Positions 11,083-20,890 are shown, counted from the first letter of the stretch. The stretch is DNA of 64,000 bases from Iris pallida (GCA_029216955.1 JANAVB010015600.1:24198538-24262537); one strand, 5' to 3'. Numbers and translations are program-made. The notes: generated from the letters alone by a model not told the origin.

Positions 11083-11157
11083 CTTGACAAAAATCCCTCA
11101 ACATCCTCTGCCCAATAATTGACATCTCCACATGCTCAAAATACCTTTTCCTTTTGC
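11083..11157 (-). pseudogene. candidate captured exon of unknown gene (75 nt)
   Basis: Minus strand. A segment open in one frame (containing F-E-H-V-E-M-S-I-I-G-Q-R-M) is bounded by TTGTTGTTAG upstream and GTAAGGTAAGC downstream, both good plant splice signals. I do not recognise the protein. It is not a PEP carboxylase segment that I know, so it may come from a different gene. Confidence 0.4.
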
Positions 11158-11700
11158 CTAACAACAACAATCAGTAAACAAACAGGTAAAGAAATTTTTA
11201 TCAGTAATTGTTCAGTATGAATATTGTAAAAAGAAGAAAAATATGAAGATTGGGAAAACATTAACATCCATATTATTGAAAAGCATCAAGTTTTTGCAAT
11301 CAGACCCAGCAAAGAAAGACACAAGAGCACACAACATGCTTCAGGGATGAAACACATCGAAAGACAAACATAAATGATGCAAACTAATATAGTTTTCTTC
11401 AAATGGCATTGTCGTGTGCCACCGTTATTTTTGTTGTTATAACAAGTAGCTGAATAAAGGCCAAGTGCACATCTAAATATGGTTGTAGAAGAACATAATG
11501 TATGAAGCAAAGCAAAAGAGGTATTGGGAGCCTTCTCTGCAGAAACCTCTCAGATTAATAAGACTTTCTTTAACGATAACATATCTAAAATATCATAAGG
11601 ATTATTAAGCATATTGTAAACTAACACAAATCATAGTATTTCACTTACTTCTATCGGATAAAAGCCTTAACCATGTCTAAAATAATTAGAGAAATTTAGA
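11158..11700. other. CACTA-1 interior, no feature identified
   Basis: AT-rich sequence without recognised coding similarity. A possible donor (GTGAGT, minus strand, near 11730) at its right edge suggests that it may be intronic to the reading frame at 11810-12244. Confidence 0.3.
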
Positions 11701-11809
11701 AAAATAGGAATTGTGAAGGAATACTCACATTGAGATCGATTCGCTCGAGCACAAGATCTGGAGATGTAGTAGAAAAAAATTAATGTCACAAAAAACTTAA
11801 GATCTAACC

Positions 11810-12244
11810 CTAAAAAATTTGGCGGGTCGACGAAGAGGATAATGCTCGGATCGAGAAGGAGAAAGGGGATGAGCCTAAGAGTGTCGGCGCATGGACACTC
11901 TTAGGCTCGAAGCGGCTGCATACAAGGGCCTTATCCCCCTCCTTCTCCTCATGAAGAGGATTCAAGCCTCGAAGAAGACCGCCCTCGACACATCGAACCC
12001 CATTTGAAAAGGCTACCTCCGCTTCTAGCTCTTCTCCATCGGGTTTGATGTTGACGACGAGCTCGTGGTGCTTCATCCCCACCGTCTTTATATCGACGAT
12101 GACCTCGTCCACTGACAGGTCGTGAAGGTCGATGAAGGTCGATGACGATGGGTCTCGATATGGTCGAGGAGCTCGGCAATGATGGTGCGACAGATTTGGT
12201 GCCGAGGACATCCTTCCACAGGAGGAGCACTGGCAACTCTCCAA
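11810..12244 (-). CDS. unidentified reading frame inside CACTA-1 (144 codons)
   Basis: Minus-strand frame with serine/proline-rich ends and a middle containing D-L-H-D-L-S-V-D-E-V-I-V-D-I-K and an E-L-V-V-N-I-K segment. GC content is clearly higher than the surrounding AT-rich DNA, which suggests captured exon sequence. I recognise no family. It spans a perfect 15-bp inverted repeat (11871-11908). It could be a captured first exon with 5' leader, or a chance frame in GC-rich captured DNA. Confidence 0.35.
   Translation of the reverse strand: MESCQCSSCGRMSSAPNLSHHHCRAPRPYRDPSSSTFIDLHDLSVDEVIVDIKTVGMKHHELVVNIKPDGEELEAEVAFSNGVRCVEGGLLRGLNPLHEEKEGDKALVCSRFEPKSVHAPTLLGSSPFSFSIRALSSSSTRQIF
11871..11908. 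repeat. perfect 15-bp palindrome with 8-nt loop
   Basis: GAGCCTAAGAGTGTC, loop GGCGCATG, then the exact complement. It can form a stem-loop on either strand. It is inside CACTA-1, not at its ends. Confidence 0.9.
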
Positions 12245-12603
12245 TTTTGGGGCGGTGGCTCTCCAAATTTTGGGAGAAAAAAATGAGTTTGGAAAAGAAA
12301 CCTAGGTTATACTATTTATTTATGTTTGGGCTTGGCGTACCGATGAAAATAGTCTATCGCTATAATTGTTGGAAGGAATAAGTCTGTTCACAATAAAATA
12401 TAGCTGAATAGCCAGCCTGTTTGGTCACTGGATCGGTCCATATTTTGAAAAAAAATTGTAGTGATTCTACACCATTCAGGAAACGCTATAGATATATATT
12501 TTTATAGCACTACAGAAAGAACGTTATTGTTGATAACATTCTATAGCGGGGACACTTGAAAGCTATAGAAAAACTGCTATTATAGGTCCTATTTGTTGTA
12601 GTG

Positions 12604-12606
12604 AGC
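12604..12606. repeat. CACTA-1 target-site duplication (AGC), right copy
   Basis: Immediately follows the terminal TTTGTTGTAGTG; matches 7723-7725. Confidence 0.95.
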
Positions 12607-12672
12607 CCTTATATCGAGAAAGAGTTTGATCAATTAGTAAAATCAGGTTTGACTATGACCAATGGGCCAATA
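12607..12672 (-). repeat. Sirevirus 3' LTR, remaining 66 bp
   Basis: Matches 26765-26830 of the other LTR. Together with 6749-7725 it gives 1,043 bp against 1,042 bp for the intact LTR. The terminal CA has become TA. Confidence 0.9.
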
Positions 12673-12802
12673 ATCTTCGACATTTTGATAATTGACAAAC
12701 CGTGACCGATATAACATCTTGATCAATAAGATTTGAAAGATAATCAAAATTGTACTGTATCCTAAAAAATGTTCCTGTATCCTGCATAAGATGTTAGATC
12801 CT

Positions 12803-12860
12803 ATTTCTCCCCCGTTGTCACTTAGCAAATATTACAAAGAGAGAAAGCTCCCCCATATTT
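12803..12860 (-). promoter_or_regulatory. Sirevirus polypurine tract region
   Basis: Minus strand reads AAGTGACAACGGGGGAGAAA (complement near 12808-12827) and a second GGGGGAG (near 12852). Multiple GGGGGAG purine tracts upstream of the 3' LTR are a known Sirevirus hallmark and would prime plus-strand DNA. They lie some 140-190 bp from the LTR edge. Confidence 0.65.
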
Positions 12861-12861
12861 A

Positions 12862-13173
12862 TGCATAAGGAACAATCAGTGAAGAAATACAAATATAATA
12901 TATTAAAAAATAAGCATTTCACAGGCAGTTTATATCGAAGCAAAAAGGGATAGTGCTATAACAAGAAATAAATGCTAAACTGAAAGAAAATATGCAAACA
13001 AAGCATAAAAAGATGTTCACCATACATCAACTCAGTCAATCACATTCTCATTGCAAAATAAACTAAAAGATAGAGTACTAATGATATCTTAGAATGTCGG
13101 AGCATTTCCAAGTAAACATAAATATAACAAAATCTCAAAAAGTGACATCCATACAAAATACAATGCGTCTAGA
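12862..13173. other. Sirevirus 3' untranslated region
   Basis: AT-rich sequence between the envelope-like ORF and the polypurine tracts. No coding similarity seen. Confidence 0.6.
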
Positions 13174-14434
13174 TCAGAAATCCTCTGAATCATCTTCATC
13201 ATCAGCAGTGCCAGCACGACCATCATGTCCGAATGGACCAGCTCTAGAAGTGCCAGCTCCAGAATGGTGTGGAGTAGCACCAGAACCACGGTACCATTCA
13301 TATGCATTACTGGGCGGAAAGAGAGTGTGTACCCGCCTCATCCTCATTGCAGTAGCAGGAGACAGCTGGATCTCTGGGAAGGGAACTGGCAGAATGTCCT
13401 GTCTGGGAGAAACAGAGATCGACAAAAGAGTTGGCGAGTGCCCAGAACCGACTCACATCACGGAACTCACGTTCCCTGGATATGTCAGTGATGAATGATC
13501 GCAGATCAGAGAGATGCTGATGAATACCCTCAAAAGACATAGGGTAAGCCTGAGGAGGTGGAGTAGGAGCAGTAGGAGGTACAGGAGGAGCGGCTGTGCT
13601 GTGACATGACAGCTAGAGATGCTTGGGCTCAGGGTCCAGAGCATAAGTGGAAAGATCAACATGAAAATGCTGAAAGATGCGTGGGATGAACATCGCATAA
13701 CAGAGATTTCGATCTCTTCCGCGATAACATCCCATCACCTGAATGATAGTCTTGGGAACCAAAAATGGAATTTTCTTGATGATATGATAGAGGACAGACA
13801 GTTCAAGATTTGTAACATCATCTTTCAACGTCAATTTATGAAGAATAGTGGAATAGATGATGTAATGCAACTCATAATTAAATAAGTTCAAGTTTGGAGC
13901 CTTAAACTTTCCAGAACAAACACGGGCAGGTGCACAAAGGTCGTTGTTGAAACTGATAAGATTCGTGCCATTGGGGAAATCAAACTAAGTGATATCATCA
14001 AGTGGGGCACCTTCGTTAGGAATACTAAGGATTTTCGCTAAAATGGTATCATTGAACTCGATGTTGATACCGCCGACATGAGTTCTAACAGAGAAAGTGT
14101 CAAAAACAAAGTTGCAATAGAACAGTCTAAGGGCATTAGTAGCTATAGGGTATTTAAGGGTAACAAGTCGGTGTAACCCTAATTCCTCAAACAATGGACA
14201 TTGGTCAGGAAACACAATCCACTTAATCGGGGCTCCAGTGCATATGTTACGCATGGCAAAGTCAACGAACCATAACAATGAGTGATCATGAGTTTCAAAA
14301 AAAAAACTCATTGAACGCACCGTCGGCCGATTGGACCGAGAAAAAAGAGGGAATCCTATGGTGGATATTAAGACGATGCCTCTTCACTAGCATTTGTCTT
14401 ATTCTTCTTTGATGGAGTGAATCCCTTAGGCATT
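13174..14434 (-). pseudogene. Sirevirus envelope-like ORF (putative plant transposon protein domain)
   Basis: Minus strand, immediately downstream of RNase H, where Sireviruses carry an extra ORF. It starts near 14434 with M-P-K-G-F-T-P-S-K-K and has stops soon after. The core reads F-N-D-T-I-L-A-K-I-L-S-I-P (about 14010-14060), followed by Y-H-I-I-K-K-I-P-F (about 13770) and C-Y-A-M-F-I-P-R-I-F, the pattern of the putative plant transposon protein domain found in such ORFs. The C-terminus is proline-rich, then acidic (ending near D-D-E-D-D-S-E-D-F at 13174-13200). Frameshifts split it. Function in Sireviruses is unknown. Confidence 0.65.
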
Positions 14435-15052
14435 TTCTTCCAAAATTGAATTGAAACTAATGAATTGAAAGAGATAGAAGAAGAATGTTATACCTTCCAA
14501 GAATTGAGTATGTAGTAGAGATCGAGATTCTCCGCACGAATCCAAATTTTGGATTGATACCTCCAAGTAGAATAAAAGCAATAGGTTGGAGAGTTTCTAG
14601 GGTTTGGAGAGGGCTCGGGTGGCAGCTTCTGTTTGAAAAAGGAGTTTAGATGAGATGAAGAGAAGGGGACCTCGGGTTCTGACTTAAAAGTATATACCAC
14701 CAACAGAACTCTGGCCGAACTCGGGCCGAGTTCGCCTAGGGTTCTTTTGATGAATTTAAAAAAAAAAATTGTAGGCCACATTCTTTTCACCATTCCTTTT
14801 CAATTATTTAATACCAAGTTCAGTAATTTCAAATTTCAATTATTATAATTAATATTATTTTACAAATTAAATTTCGTTATACAGCGACTGTTTCCGATTA
14901 ACTGTAGGGGTACTGTCCTAGCTAACGGGAGTTCACCGAAGAATAATTAAATACCGCTTTACTTCGACCGTAGTCGTGGTGACAGACAGACCCTTTGTAG
15001 GCTTGTCTCAAAAACAGTTTTTGAGTATTAAAAAATAATTGATAAAACAAAA
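14435..15052. other. spacer between Sirevirus RNase H and envelope-like ORF
   Basis: AT-rich sequence without a convincing frame. It contains a G/C-biased stretch near 14690-14745 that resembles part of the LTR U5 (an ACTCTGGCCGAACTCGGGCC string also occurs at 26436-26455), so a short LTR-derived duplication may be embedded here. Confidence 0.5.
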
Positions 15053-15823
15053 TTAATTAATATTATTGATATCTAAAATTCCTAATTCTTGATGTAAATA
15101 ATTGAAGAGATCTTCCGTTAAAGGTTTTATAAAGGTATCAACTAATTGATTCTCTGCGTCTATGTATACAAGTTTTATATCTCCATTTTGTTGATGATCT
15201 CTAAGAAAATGATATCGAATCTCAATATGCTTAGTGAGAGAGTGATATACAGGATTCCTAGTCAAATTGATAGTAGTAGTGTTGTCACAGTAAATGGGAA
15301 TGTGTGTGTACATTAAGCCAATGTCTTCTATGGTATGCTTCATCCATAACATTTGTGCACAAGAACGTCCTGCGGTGATATACGCAGCCTCAGTCGTTGA
15401 TAATGCGACATAATTTTGTTTCTTGCTAAACCAAGATACTAGAGCTTTGCCTAGGAAATGACATGTGTCGCTAGTACTTTTTCTACCTAATTTGCATCCA
15501 GCAAAATCAACACCTGAATAACCGATTAGGTCAAACGACATGATTTTGGGATACCATAAGCCGACAGAAGAAGTGCCTTTAAGGTATCGAAAGATATGCT
15601 TAACCGCGCACAGATGTGATTCCTTAGGGTTAGCCTGAAAACATGGACACAAGCAAATACTAAATATTATATCAGGTCGACTAGTAGTTAAATAAAGTAA
15701 ACTACCAATCATACCTCGATACTTACGTATGTCGATCGGTTTGCCATGTTCATCAATATCAAGCTTAGTCGAAGTTTCCATCGGAGTGCCAAGTGGTTTT
15801 GACTGCTTGTTCATCAATATCAA
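15053..15823 (-). pseudogene. Sirevirus copia RNase H
   Basis: Open 256-codon minus-strand frame. It begins with the S-K-P-L-G-T-P-M linker and Y-R-G-M-I-G-S-L-L-Y-L-T-T-S-R-P-D-I block, then the RNase H domain with H-I-F-R-Y-L-K-G-T, Y-S-G-V-D-F-A-G-C, and S-T-T-E-A-A-Y. The copia consensus at the last two is Y-S-D-A-D-F-A and E-A-E-Y, so two active-region acidic residues are replaced. It ends with the I-K-P-L-T tail. The frame is intact but the enzyme is probably not active. Confidence 0.9.
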
Positions 15824-15848
15824 GCTTATTCGAAGTTTCCATCGGAGT
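15748..15848. repeat. local duplication inside the copia pol
   Basis: A segment of about 39 bp (GTTCATCAATATCAAGCTTA and the following 19 bp) occurs at 15748-15786 and again at about 15810-15848 with one visible difference. It sits at the RT/RNase H boundary and is linked to the frame break there. Confidence 0.8.
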
Positions 15849-15865
15849 TGCCACTAAACATTAAA

Positions 15866-16625
15866 TTATATCAAGTCTTTTGTGTACTTGGCTTGATTAA
15901 TGAACGTCCTATTGTTGGTTTGTTTGATTTGTAGTCCAAGAAAGAATCTCAGTTCATCCATCATGCTCATCTCAAACTCATTCTGCATACACTTTAAAAA
16001 ATTTTGATAGAGAGATTCATCAGTAGATCCAAAAATGATATCATCTACATAAATTTGAATTAAAAGAAGATTGTCATTAAAAGATTTTATAAACAATGTA
16101 GTATCAACCTTTCCTTTTGTAAAATCGTTGTCAAGTAGAAAGGAGCTTAGACGATCGTACCAATCACGAGGGGCTTGTTTCAAACCGTATAAGGCTTTCT
16201 TCAACTTGAAAACATAATCAGGATTTTTGAAATCAATAAAACTTGGAGGTTGAGCTACATAAACTTCTTCTTTTATAAAGCCGTTCAAAAATGCGCTTTT
16301 GACATCCATTTGAAATAATTTAAAGTTATAAAAACATGCAAATACACATAACATGCGAATGGATTCTAATCTCGCAACTGGGGCATAACTCTCATCGTAG
16401 TCGATACCTTCTTCTTGATTGTATCCTTGAGCTATGAGTTGAGCCTTGTTACGAGTCACTAAGCCATTCTCATTCAGTTTATTTCGGAATACCCAGTGGG
16501 TGCCAATGACCGGATGATCAATGGGCTTAGGAACAAGTTCCCAAACTTAATTCCGTTCTAATTGGTTCAATTCCTCTTGCATAGCATCTAACCAAAAATT
16601 ACCACTATATGCTTCTTCAATATTT
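15866..16625 (-). pseudogene. Sirevirus copia reverse transcriptase
   Basis: Minus strand. The N-terminal part lies at 16460-16560 with a stop (W-E-L-V-P-K-P, T-H-W-V-F-R-N-K). The main frame 15866-16459 has K-A-Q-L-I-A-Q-G-Y, Y-A-P-V-A-R, the Q-M-D-V-K-S-A-F-L-N-G motif (first catalytic Asp), L-Y-G-L-K-Q-A-P-R-D-W-Y, and the catalytic Y-V-D-D-I-I-F-G box, ending with the F-F-L-G-L-Q-I segment. All copia RT motifs are present. Confidence 0.95.
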
Positions 16626-17239
16626 TTGGGTTCCAGCTATAAAATAAAAGAAAAACAGGAAGCTATATCTTTACTAGAGGAACGAGTCCTTACACCCCTG
16701 GTAATCTCACCAATTACCAAGTCCTTTGGATGGTCTGCCAAAAATCTTATTTCTTTTGGCATATCCTCTGGATTGTTGGTTTCGACTTCTGGTTATGTAC
16801 GTAATTTGCTTGGAGAATCAGCTGGTGCTTTGTGTGAAGGTTTTACAGGAGCTGTACTTGGTGTAATTATGTCTTTATCATCATCATCGACTTAGTGTTG
16901 ATTGAGTTCGTCAAATTTAACATTTATTGATTCTTTGATGATCATGATTCTCTTGTTGAAGACTCTGTACCCTTTGCTCTTCGCCGCATAACCTAAAAAG
17001 ATACCTTCAACGGCCTTTTCGTCAAATTTACTCAGATTGTCTTTAGTATTAAGAATAAAGTATTTACAACCAAATATTTTGAAATAAGAAACAGAGGAAG
17101 TTCTATCAAACCATAGCATATAGGGAGTCTTCTTCGATATAGGTCAAATTAGAACCCAATTGAGAACATAGCACGCTGTATTGACAGCTTCAACCCATAG
17201 GTAATTAGGTAGACTAAACTGGTTTAACATAACTCTAGC
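16626..17239 (-). pseudogene. Sirevirus copia integrase, C-terminal portion
   Basis: Minus strand. Near 17140-17236 the frame encodes R-V-M-L-N-Q, L-W-V-E-A-V-N-T-A-C-Y-V-L-N, and 16892-17119 encodes F-K-I-F-G-C-K-Y-F, G-I-F-L-G-Y-A-x-x-S-K-G-Y-R-V-F-N. These are the end of the integrase core and the K-x-x-G-x-x-G-Y-R segment. The core continues at 22984 beyond CACTA-2; joining the two sides gives an uninterrupted M-A-R-V-M-L motif. 16626-16890 is the linker to RT with no intact frame. Confidence 0.85.
17237..17239. repeat. CACTA-2 target-site duplication (AGC), left copy
   Basis: AGC flanks the left CACTACC terminus and recurs at 22981-22983. Removing the element and one copy restores the integrase frame. 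Confidence 0.95.
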
Positions 17240-17264
17240 CACTACCAAATTACAGTACTTTAAC

Positions 17265-17590
17265 GGCCATTTAGCGACGGAAATTTTTCGTCGCTATTAC
17301 CGTCGGATCACCGACGGATTTGTGACGGAATACCGACGGAAAGCAGTGGACAATTTTTTTTATTTTTTTATGTCCATATCCGTCGCTACGCCGTCGATAG
17401 GTCGTCGGCCAAGTAGCGACGGTTTTATATCCGTCGCTAGAACGTCGCATATTTTGGCGGCAAAAGCCTAAAATATTGGCGCGAGATTTACTGACGACTT
17501 AGCGACGGAATAATTCGTCGCTACTCGCGCGAGATTGACTGACGAATTAGCGACGGAATAATCCGTCGCTACTCCGTCGCTAAATTTACG
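17265..17590. repeat. CACTA-2 left subterminal repeat array
   Basis: Many copies of TAGCGACGGAAT and its complement CCGTCGCTA in both orientations, often as short inverted pairs separated by a few bases. Expected binding region for the transposase accessory protein. Confidence 0.85.
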
Positions 17591-17639
17591 TTCCAGACTT
17601 AAATTGAAACGACGGGGGGAACTATTTCATTCCCCCCAA

Positions 17640-17808
17640 ATTTCACTCTCTCTCCTCTCTCTCTCTCTCTACTGCGGTGATCGATCGGCGACCCCCTCTC
17701 CTCTCTCTCCCGCGGCGGTGATCGGCGACCCCCTCTCCTCTCTCTCTCCCAAAGGTAATCCCCTCTCCCTCTCCCTCTATCTCTCTCTCTCTCTCTCTCT
17801 CCTCTCTT

Positions 17809-17840
<32 letters not shown>
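17640..17840. repeat. (CT)n-rich simple sequence with duplicated GATCGGCGACCCCC
   Basis: CTCTCTCC tracts alternate with three copies of a GGTGATCGGCGACCCCC-like unit (17670-17755), then long (CT)n ending in (CG)n at about 17830. Reading frames here are low-complexity artefacts. Confidence 0.85.
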
Positions 17841-17841
<1 letters not shown>

Positions 17842-18290
17842 GTGGTCGTGGGTGCAGCGGGCCGGGGGCGTCGGGGGCTGCGGGGGCGGCGTCGACTGCG
17901 GGGGGCGGCGGTGGCGGCGGTGGTAGCGGGGGGTGTGGAGGGGGCGGTGGGAGGGGGCGGGAAGCGTTGGAGGGATAGGGGCGCGCGGGGGCTGGCCGCG
18001 GGGTGCGGGGGTTGCGGAGGGGGGCTGGCCGTGAGCGGGGGGCGGGGGGTGTGGAGGGGGCGGTGGGATCGAGGGGGCGGGCAGCATTGGGGGGGGGACG
18101 ATGGGGGCGGGGGCTGGCCGCGGGGTGCGGGGGGGGGACGATGGAGGCGGGGGCTGGCCGCGGGGTACGGGGGGGTACGTGTGGAGGGGGGCTGGCCGCG
18201 GGGGGCGGAGGGTGTGGAGGGGCGGCGGTGGGAGGGGGCGGGGGGTGTGGAGGGGGCGGTGGGAGGGGGCGGGCAGCTGCCTCCGTCACT
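17841..18290. repeat. G-rich minisatellite (plus strand)
   Basis: Roughly 450 bp of G-rich DNA with repeated GGGGGCTGGCCGCGGGGTGC-like units and GTGTGGAGGGGGCGGTGGGA units. G-runs of 4 to 9 bases recur every few bases, so G-quadruplex formation is plausible. The glycine/arginine- or proline-rich frames are artefacts of this composition. Confidence 0.85.
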
Positions 18291-18303
18291 GCCTCTCTCC
18301 TGG

Positions 18304-18480
18304 CTAGCGACGTCATTTAGCGACGGCGACCAATAACGTCGCTATTTATTGAAAATAGCGACGTCATAAAAATAACGTTGCAAAACGTCGCTGGCTAGCG
18401 ACGTTCTGCGACAGGCATAAATATTCGTCGCTGATGAGCGACGAATAGCGACGTATTATTAAATCACGTCGCCATGTGGG
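18304..18480. repeat. internal cluster of GCGACGT subterminal-type motifs
   Basis: TAGCGACGTCATTTAGCGACGG and complements recur within 180 bp, deep inside CACTA-2. It resembles the terminal arrays but uses GCGACGT, suggesting a remnant end of a related element. Confidence 0.7.
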
Positions 18481-18605
18481 AAACTTCCTATTTGGACACA
18501 TCAAGTGTTTGATTTATTGTTGAAATGAATATTTTGTATATTTATTCTCAGATTTTAGATGTGTTCTTGAGAGTATCTCATGGTATCATATTGCCTATAT
18601 ATATA

Positions 18606-18705
18606 TACCATTGCAGCAGCAGCAATGCAGCAGCTGCAGCAGAAGCATGCAGCAGCAGCAGCAGTTAAATGCAGCAGCAGCAGCAGTTAAATGCAGCAGG
18701 GGGGA
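18606..18705 (+). repeat. (GCA)n trinucleotide repeat
   Basis: Interrupted CAG/GCA repeats preceded by a short (TA)n. The GAGGGGG that follows resumes the G-rich composition. Confidence 0.9.
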
Positions 18706-19241
18706 GGGGGCCGGGCATTGTTGGGGTGGCTTACTGCATCTATATTGCACCTGTCCAGCTCATCATCCCTTGTGTGCAGTCAGACGATACCCCTACTACT
18801 ATTTTGTCCTGCATACTATAGTTATATGTTCAGTCACAGTTAATAACTAGTGTTCTTTCCATAGCAGTAGCAGACCCATTCGTTTGAGTATCAGTCCAAT
18901 ATTGGTCCTATATCACTTGGGTATGTGATAGACCTTAGACTTCATCTTTTCCTTTTTAAATGAATTGTCTACACAAATAAGTACTTATCAAAATCTGTTG
19001 TTTTCTGTGTATGGAGTGTTTTTTTGGCATGGGATGATGGCTTTCGAATTACATTGGACTAAAAACTTAGAATTAGTACACTGTTTGTGTTTACTGATTT
19101 AAGGATGATTAAATCATTAGGTTTAATCCTATGTCATGTCTGGGTTTAAGTTATATGTTATGATTAATGTTGGCATGGGGATTTTGGTTTTTGAATTTGA
19201 GCTGTTACATTCTTTTACATTCTGTTACATATACTTACCAG
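18706..19241. other. CACTA-2 interior, no gene recognised
   Basis: AT-rich, leader- or intron-like sequence between the simple repeats and the 90-codon ORF. No coding similarity seen. Confidence 0.4.
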
Positions 19242-19514
19242 ATGGCACCCATGACCCGAGGAGCGGCACGTCATTTGAAGAAAACAGTGAATGCTGAGGT
19301 GGCTCCTCCTACAGTTGAGGAGGAAGTGACACCGGTTGCTAGTGAGACCGGGAGTTCTAGTCATCCAGCACCGGTAGCTAGTAATGCCGAGAGTGCTTTT
19401 GATGCAGTCCTGGCAAGGGACGACGCCTCTCCTCGCACCAAAAATCTCGCTTTTCGGAGGTGGTTGCGTGAAAGTATCACTGAGCGTTTGCGTGAGCAGC
19501 GTGGCAAGCATTAG
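19242..19514 (+). CDS. small hydrophilic ORF in CACTA-2 (90 codons)
   Basis: The ATG at 19242 starts M-A-P-M-T-R-G-A-A-R-H-L-K-K, followed by an acidic, serine/proline/valine-rich middle and a basic end (R-R-W-L-R-E-S-I-T-E-R-L-R-E-Q-R). An upstream ATG at 19167 is in frame, but its added residues are hydrophobic and look untranslated. Codon pattern and composition look protein-like, and the C-terminal R-x-W-L-R-E helix could bind nucleic acid. I do not recognise a family; it could be the start of a truncated accessory protein or a captured exon. Confidence 0.4.
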   Translation: MAPMTRGAARHLKKTVNAEVAPPTVEEEVTPVASETGSSSHPAPVASNAESAFDAVLARDDASPRTKNLAFRRWLRESITERLREQRGKH

Positions 19515-19563
19515 CTATTAGTACTTATTTGTATTGGACTATTTTTATTGGGTTGTTTTTGTT

Positions 19564-19881
19564 TTAGACTATTTGTATTGGACTACATATATGAATTAGA
19601 ACTGTGTCAATCTCTGGATTATATTGGACTACGACACCGCGGTAACATAGTTCCTGCAGCCATTCGACTGGCGAGGCAGAAACTATGTATCCGTAGATAA
19701 AGTAGACTGTCCTCCGACCCTCATCCCTCGGCAATGATGATACGACAACCAACCGGAGAGGATACTCCGAGAGATCCATCTGAGAGGGACGTATAATCTG
19801 AGAGATCACCTTTACAAGAATTATATCAGTAGTAGGATTGAGTGCTGGAGGAGATATTATCAGAGTATACGTCCTACTCAC
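19564..19881 (-). pseudogene. B3-like gene fragment, copy 1 (partial)
   Basis: Minus strand. Encodes R-T-Y-T-L-I-I-S-P-P, then D-L-S-E-Y-P-L-R-L-V-V-V and R-D-E-G-R-R-T-V-Y-F-I-Y-G-Y. The same text recurs in copies 2 and 3, so it is a duplicated fragment of one source gene. It lacks the clearer B3 half found in copy 2. Confidence 0.55.
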
Positions 19882-20209
19882 ATGGGTTGTGGGACGAGCA
19901 CGGATACTTTGACAAACGAGACTACCATGCTGTCAGGAACCTTTCGCTCGAGCTATACACCAAAGATGTCCACTTGAGCTCCGGAACAAAGTTTTGGCTC
20001 GGAGCCAGAATCTGTGGACGGAGCACATCCTCTCCGGTTGGTTTGTGTTCTGAGCCATCCGTTCTCACAGAGGGTCCTTTTTTGGATTCTATATTTTGTA
20101 TTTTGGTTTCTGTATTTTGGTTTCTATATTTTGTATTTTGGTTTCTGTATTTTGTTACATTCTTCAGATACTAGATACGATAAGAACATATACATTCTTT
20201 TACATTCTG

Positions 20210-20890
20210 TTACATATACTTACCAGATAACACCCATGATGGGTGACCAGGACATAGTCCCTGCAGCCATTCGACTGGCAAGGCAGAAACTATGTATCCG
20301 TAGATAAAGTGGACTGTCCTCCGACCCTCATCCCTCGGCAATGATGATACGACAACCAACCAGAGAGGATACTCCGAGAGATCCATCTGAGTAGGACGTA
20401 TACTCTGAGAGATCACCCTTACATAAATGATATCAGTAGTGGGATCGAATGTTGGAGAAGATATTATCACAGTATACGTCCTCTCCTCCATGATGGCTCT
20501 AGACCCATCTGCTCGTCCCTGCTTCCATTCTTCTTATTTGACTCTCTCAGCCACACATGATATCCAGCTCAAGTGTAGAGTAGGCGGAAAAGAAGGGGAC
20601 ATGAATAGGAGGGGGAAGCAGCACAGCCGGCGGCATGACCCGGAGGAAGTACAGAGGTTTTCTTTAACATACGTAGGAGAACTATAAGGATTTATCTTTT
20701 CACAATATGTCATCTTGTCAAAGACCCTTAATGTGACAACCATGTTACCGCGGTGTCGGAAGACTAACATGTCATAATTTTCTAAGCCGTGTGTTTTGAC
20801 ATAATCATCCCAACTCTTTCCTCCTGTGTCGTAATCTCGTATTATTACATAGAACTGAAATCCGGTTGGGAGGATTATGTCAAAACACAC
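20210..20890 (-). pseudogene. B3-domain-like gene fragment, copy 2 (left arm of inverted repeat)
   Basis: Minus strand. 20534-20890 encodes L-P-T-G-F-Q-F-Y-V, W-D-D-Y-V-K-T-H-G-L-E-N-Y-D-M-L-V-F-R-H-R-G-N and a V-F-D-K segment, the pattern of the second half of a plant B3 DNA-binding domain (W-x-x-F-V, L-x-x-x-D-x-L-x-F, F-x-V-x-I-F-D). A different frame downstream (20210-20491) has R-T-Y-T-V-I-I-S-S-P, perhaps from a second domain. I infer a REM-type B3 gene as source. Frames are broken. Confidence 0.55.

Larger units (their letters stand above)
7726..12603. mobile_element. CACTA-1: non-autonomous CACTA (En/Spm-like) DNA transposon, 4,878 bp
   Basis: Terminal inverted repeats start CACTACAACAAAT on both ends and match at most of the first 28 positions. 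The 3-bp AGC duplication is perfect and the empty site is preserved in the other Sirevirus LTR. Subterminal repeats built on TATAGCGTT/AACGCTATA are present at both ends, as expected for transposase-binding regions. I saw no TNP2-type transposase. The interior instead holds exons of a bacterial-type PEP carboxylase gene, another exon-like piece, and an unidentified reading frame. It is therefore a gene-carrying (Pack-CACTA type) non-autonomous copy. Confidence 0.95.

Noticed and set aside
8111..11700. TNP2-type transposase in CACTA-1
   Set aside because: No transposase motifs recognised on either strand; the element appears non-autonomous.
17599..18336. Proline/arginine- and glycine-rich frames up to 179 codons
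   Set aside because: Overlapping frames on both strands of G-rich minisatellite; composition-driven.
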